7,629 nt of DNA from Thermoprotei archaeon (GTDB taxonomy: Archaea > Thermoproteota > Methanomethylicia > Nezhaarchaeales > WYZ-LMO8). Within the stretch, counting starts at the first letter, position 1, and every line of letters starts with the position of its first letter. The notes under the pieces are model-generated. The model was not told the DNA's origin. It saw only the letters and a program-made list of their open reading frames with translations, and ran no database searches. The DNA lies in NCBI GenBank assembly GCA_003649565.1, contig QMSF01000034.1, positions 1 through 7,629 on the forward strand, in the 5' to 3' direction. The translations under genes were made by a program, and so were the position numbers. Positions 6,438 through 7,629 of this stretch are shown piece after piece.

Positions 6438-7097
6438 TTAAGATTTATGATTTTTACTTTCTTCTCTCTTTATGACTCCTGCTTCTATGAGTTTTTTCAG
6501 TGCTTTATTGAGTGCAATTCTTATTGCTTTTCTTCTCGTGACATCTCCGAATAAGGCTACAGCTGCTTTCCTAATACTCCCTGCTTCGGCGACTTTCTTG
6601 ATTATTACCATGTCTCTGGGGTGAAGCTTTATGCCATAGCGTATTGCGATGCTAGCTATATCAACAGGCTTTAAGCCTAGGTACTTGGATTCCTCCTTTG
6701 CTTCTGAGCCTTCTATTTTCCTTAAAACTCTAAATCTTATAATTGTGACTTTATCATCAGGGCTTAATCTTCCATATATCCTCTCAAGATTTTCGATTAA
6801 CTGTTTTTTGCTTTGAAAGCCATCCTGCTTAGCATCTTCATCTGTTAATTCACGGACTTGCTTCACTTCAACGTCAGTTATTTCAAGCTCTGCGAGTACC
6901 CTTCCACCACTATGGAGCAGGACTTGCTTCTTCTTTGGTTTGACTACTCCGAGTCTTATGGTTGCTGTCTTAATGCCTGCTAGTACTAGATCAGCGAAGT
7001 CCTTTTTCAGCATGATGTGTCTGCCTAGAAAACCGAGCTTAGCTTTTTTCAAAGGCATCATCCTCTTCATGCGCCAGACTATCTTGGGGCATCTCAA
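6438..7097 (-). CDS. ASCH-domain (PUA-like) protein with C-terminal helix-turn-helix-like region
   Basis: A 219-residue cytoplasmic protein. The ASCH domain spans about 20-127: LGFLGRHIMLKKDFADLVLAGIKTATIRLG matches the family's GxKxxxxR pattern (Gly41, Lys43, Arg48), with Thr46 where Glu is common. ASCH domains adopt a PUA-like fold and are linked to RNA binding; the bacterial member YqfB hydrolyses N4-acetylcytidine using Lys, Thr and Glu, and here Lys43, Thr46 and Asp92 fall at matching places. The C-terminal part (about 140-212) is helical and basic. Its segment SIRKAAVALFGDVTRRKAIR and closing LKKLIEAGVIKRE look like a winged-helix or helix-turn-helix. The start is unsure. The TTG at 7097 has GTGG 7 nt upstream, but ATGs at 7070, 7061 and 7058 remain, and a TATA-like element at 7108-7116 would start the mRNA downstream of the TTG. 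The first 13 residues are outside the domain, so function is unaffected. Confidence 0.75.
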   Translation of the reverse strand: MRCPKIVWRMKRMMPLKKAKLGFLGRHIMLKKDFADLVLAGIKTATIRLGVVKPKKKQVLLHSGGRVLAELEITDVEVKQVRELTDEDAKQDGFQSKKQLIENLERIYGRLSPDDKVTIIRFRVLRKIEGSEAKEESKYLGLKPVDIASIAIRYGIKLHPRDMVIIKKVAEAGSIRKAAVALFGDVTRRKAIRIALNKALKKLIEAGVIKREESKNHKS

Positions 7098-7107
7098 ATG
7101 AATGCCA

Positions 7108-7116
7108 CTTATATGT
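7108..7116 (-). promoter_or_regulatory. Putative TATA element for the ASCH-domain gene
   Basis: ACATATAAG is the best TATA match on the minus strand here. It predicts a transcript start near 7086 and would favour translation from the ATG at 7070 with a leader of about 16 nt, rather than from the TTG at 7097. A weaker AT-rich element near 7133 would fit the TTG instead. Confidence 0.35.
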
Positions 7117-7128
7117 TGAAGAGCTAAT

Positions 7129-7137
7129 CTTTTTAGT
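7129..7137 (+). promoter_or_regulatory. Putative TATA element for the plus-strand membrane protein gene
   Basis: CTTTTTAGT lies in the divergent region between the ASCH gene and the plus-strand gene. The predicted transcript start is near 7160, just before the GGTGG site, which fits the ATG at 7176 and not the earlier in-frame ATG at 7149. Confidence 0.3.
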
Positions 7138-7161
7138 TTAGCTTCATCATGGTTAAAGGGC

Positions 7162-7166
7162 GGTGG
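7162..7166 (+). promoter_or_regulatory. Ribosome binding site GGTGG before the ATG at 7176
   Basis: GGTGG ends 9 nt before the ATG at 7176. The in-frame ATG at 7149 has no such site, so 7176 is the preferred start. Confidence 0.45.
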
Positions 7167-7175
7167 GTCTCGATC

Positions 7176-7629
7176 ATGGCTTTTGGAGAGTTAAACCATC
7201 TTACCGATGGACTTAGGAAGCTTAAAAATGGAGCTTTATTCGCGTTAATCGCCATGGTACTCTTCATAGCTTCAAAGTTTTTCTCTATAAACGTTTGGAT
7301 TGGCTTTATGTGGTGGCCTTATCATAGCATTGCTTTACCACTAGGTCTGTCGCTAATAGTTGTAGTCTTTGCGTTGGCGTTTGCAATCATAGCTTTAGCT
7401 TTATGGTTTGCGGCAATCGGTAACTTCAAGAGATATTCAAAGAGATACGCTGTTGGAAAGGTAGGTCTTATCTTGCAGGTTGTCGCTTTAACCCTATTGG
7501 CTGTTGGCTCTTTACTGTATTTCAACCTTCGTATAACGGCTCCGCCGTCTCCATTAATGATCATAAGTGCTGGTGGAGCCATAGCTATGCTATTCATAGG
7601 CATTATATTTGGCATTGTTGGTAGTATCC
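7176..7629 (+). CDS. Multi-pass membrane protein of unknown function (DUF973-like), 3' end outside the window
   Basis: An open frame of 151 residues with no stop before the window ends. The protein starts MAFGELNHLTDGLRKLKNGALF and has four hydrophobic segments at about 19-35, 53-80, 95-115 and 126-150, with a basic loop FKRYSKRYAVGK between the second and third. The N-terminal GLRKLKNGALFxLI pattern and multi-helix layout recall the archaeal DUF973 membrane proteins, but this family match is from memory and tentative. The start at 7176 is chosen for the GGTGG site; an in-frame ATG at 7149 would add nine residues. It is transcribed divergently from the ASCH gene, 78 bases away. No function can be assigned. 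Confidence 0.65.
   Translation, partial: MAFGELNHLTDGLRKLKNGALFALIAMVLFIASKFFSINVWIGFMWWPYHSIALPLGLSLIVVVFALAFAIIALALWFAAIGNFKRYSKRYAVGKVGLILQVVALTLLAVGSLLYFNLRITAPPSPLMIISAGGAIAMLFIGIIFGIVGSI

Noticed and set aside
7149..7175. Earlier in-frame ATG for the plus-strand membrane protein.
   Set aside because: It has no ribosome binding site and probably lies upstream of the transcript start; the GGTGG site falls between it and the better ATG at 7176.
7322..7615. A 97-residue minus-strand open frame opposite the C-terminal membrane protein.
   Set aside because: The plus strand encodes well-formed hydrophobic helices with a proper start signal; the reverse frame is its low-complexity shadow.

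Overview
The window looks like a chromosomal segment of a thermophile-type archaeon, probably in the Thermoproteota/TACK part of the tree. The grounds are the archaeal-type alanine dehydrogenase, TATA-like elements about 40 nt before start codons, short leaders with GGTG-type ribosome binding sites, frequent GTG/TTG starts, and N-glycosylation sequons on predicted surface proteins. This placement is inferred from gene content only. I saw no mobile element, CRISPR array, tRNA or rRNA, and every intergenic gap is shorter than 130 bases.

Layout, left to right. A short AT-rich leader (1-126) precedes a plus-strand alanine dehydrogenase gene (127-1125). Its stop codon overlaps, tail to tail, the stop of a very long minus-strand frame (1122-5132). 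That frame encodes a signal peptide, a transglutaminase-like cysteine enzyme domain and four PPC-type beta-sandwich repeats. Then, with no stop codon, come a second complete signal peptide with its own ribosome binding site, an unrecognised domain, two Ig-like domains, a CFI-box domain and a multi-helix membrane tail. Upstream on the same strand are a membrane-bound family 2 glycosyltransferase (5237-6379) and an ASCH-domain protein with a possible C-terminal helix-turn-helix (6438-7097). A divergent intergenic region of about 78 bases then leads to a plus-strand multi-pass membrane protein (7176 onward) that runs off the window.

Together, the long frame and the glycosyltransferase suggest a cell-envelope locus: a secreted enzyme with adhesive repeats, a membrane-anchored Ig/CFI-box protein, and an enzyme building a surface glycan. 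Each gene seems to have its own promoter, so this link is inference. Alanine dehydrogenase and the ASCH protein look like unrelated neighbours.

The strongest observation is that the long frame looks like two secreted-protein genes joined in frame. Either it is a real fusion, or the stop of the first gene was lost by a single-base error. The most testable functional idea is that the ASCH protein carries a Lys-Thr-Asp set matching the Lys-Thr-Glu triad of bacterial YqfB, an N4-acetylcytidine amidohydrolase.
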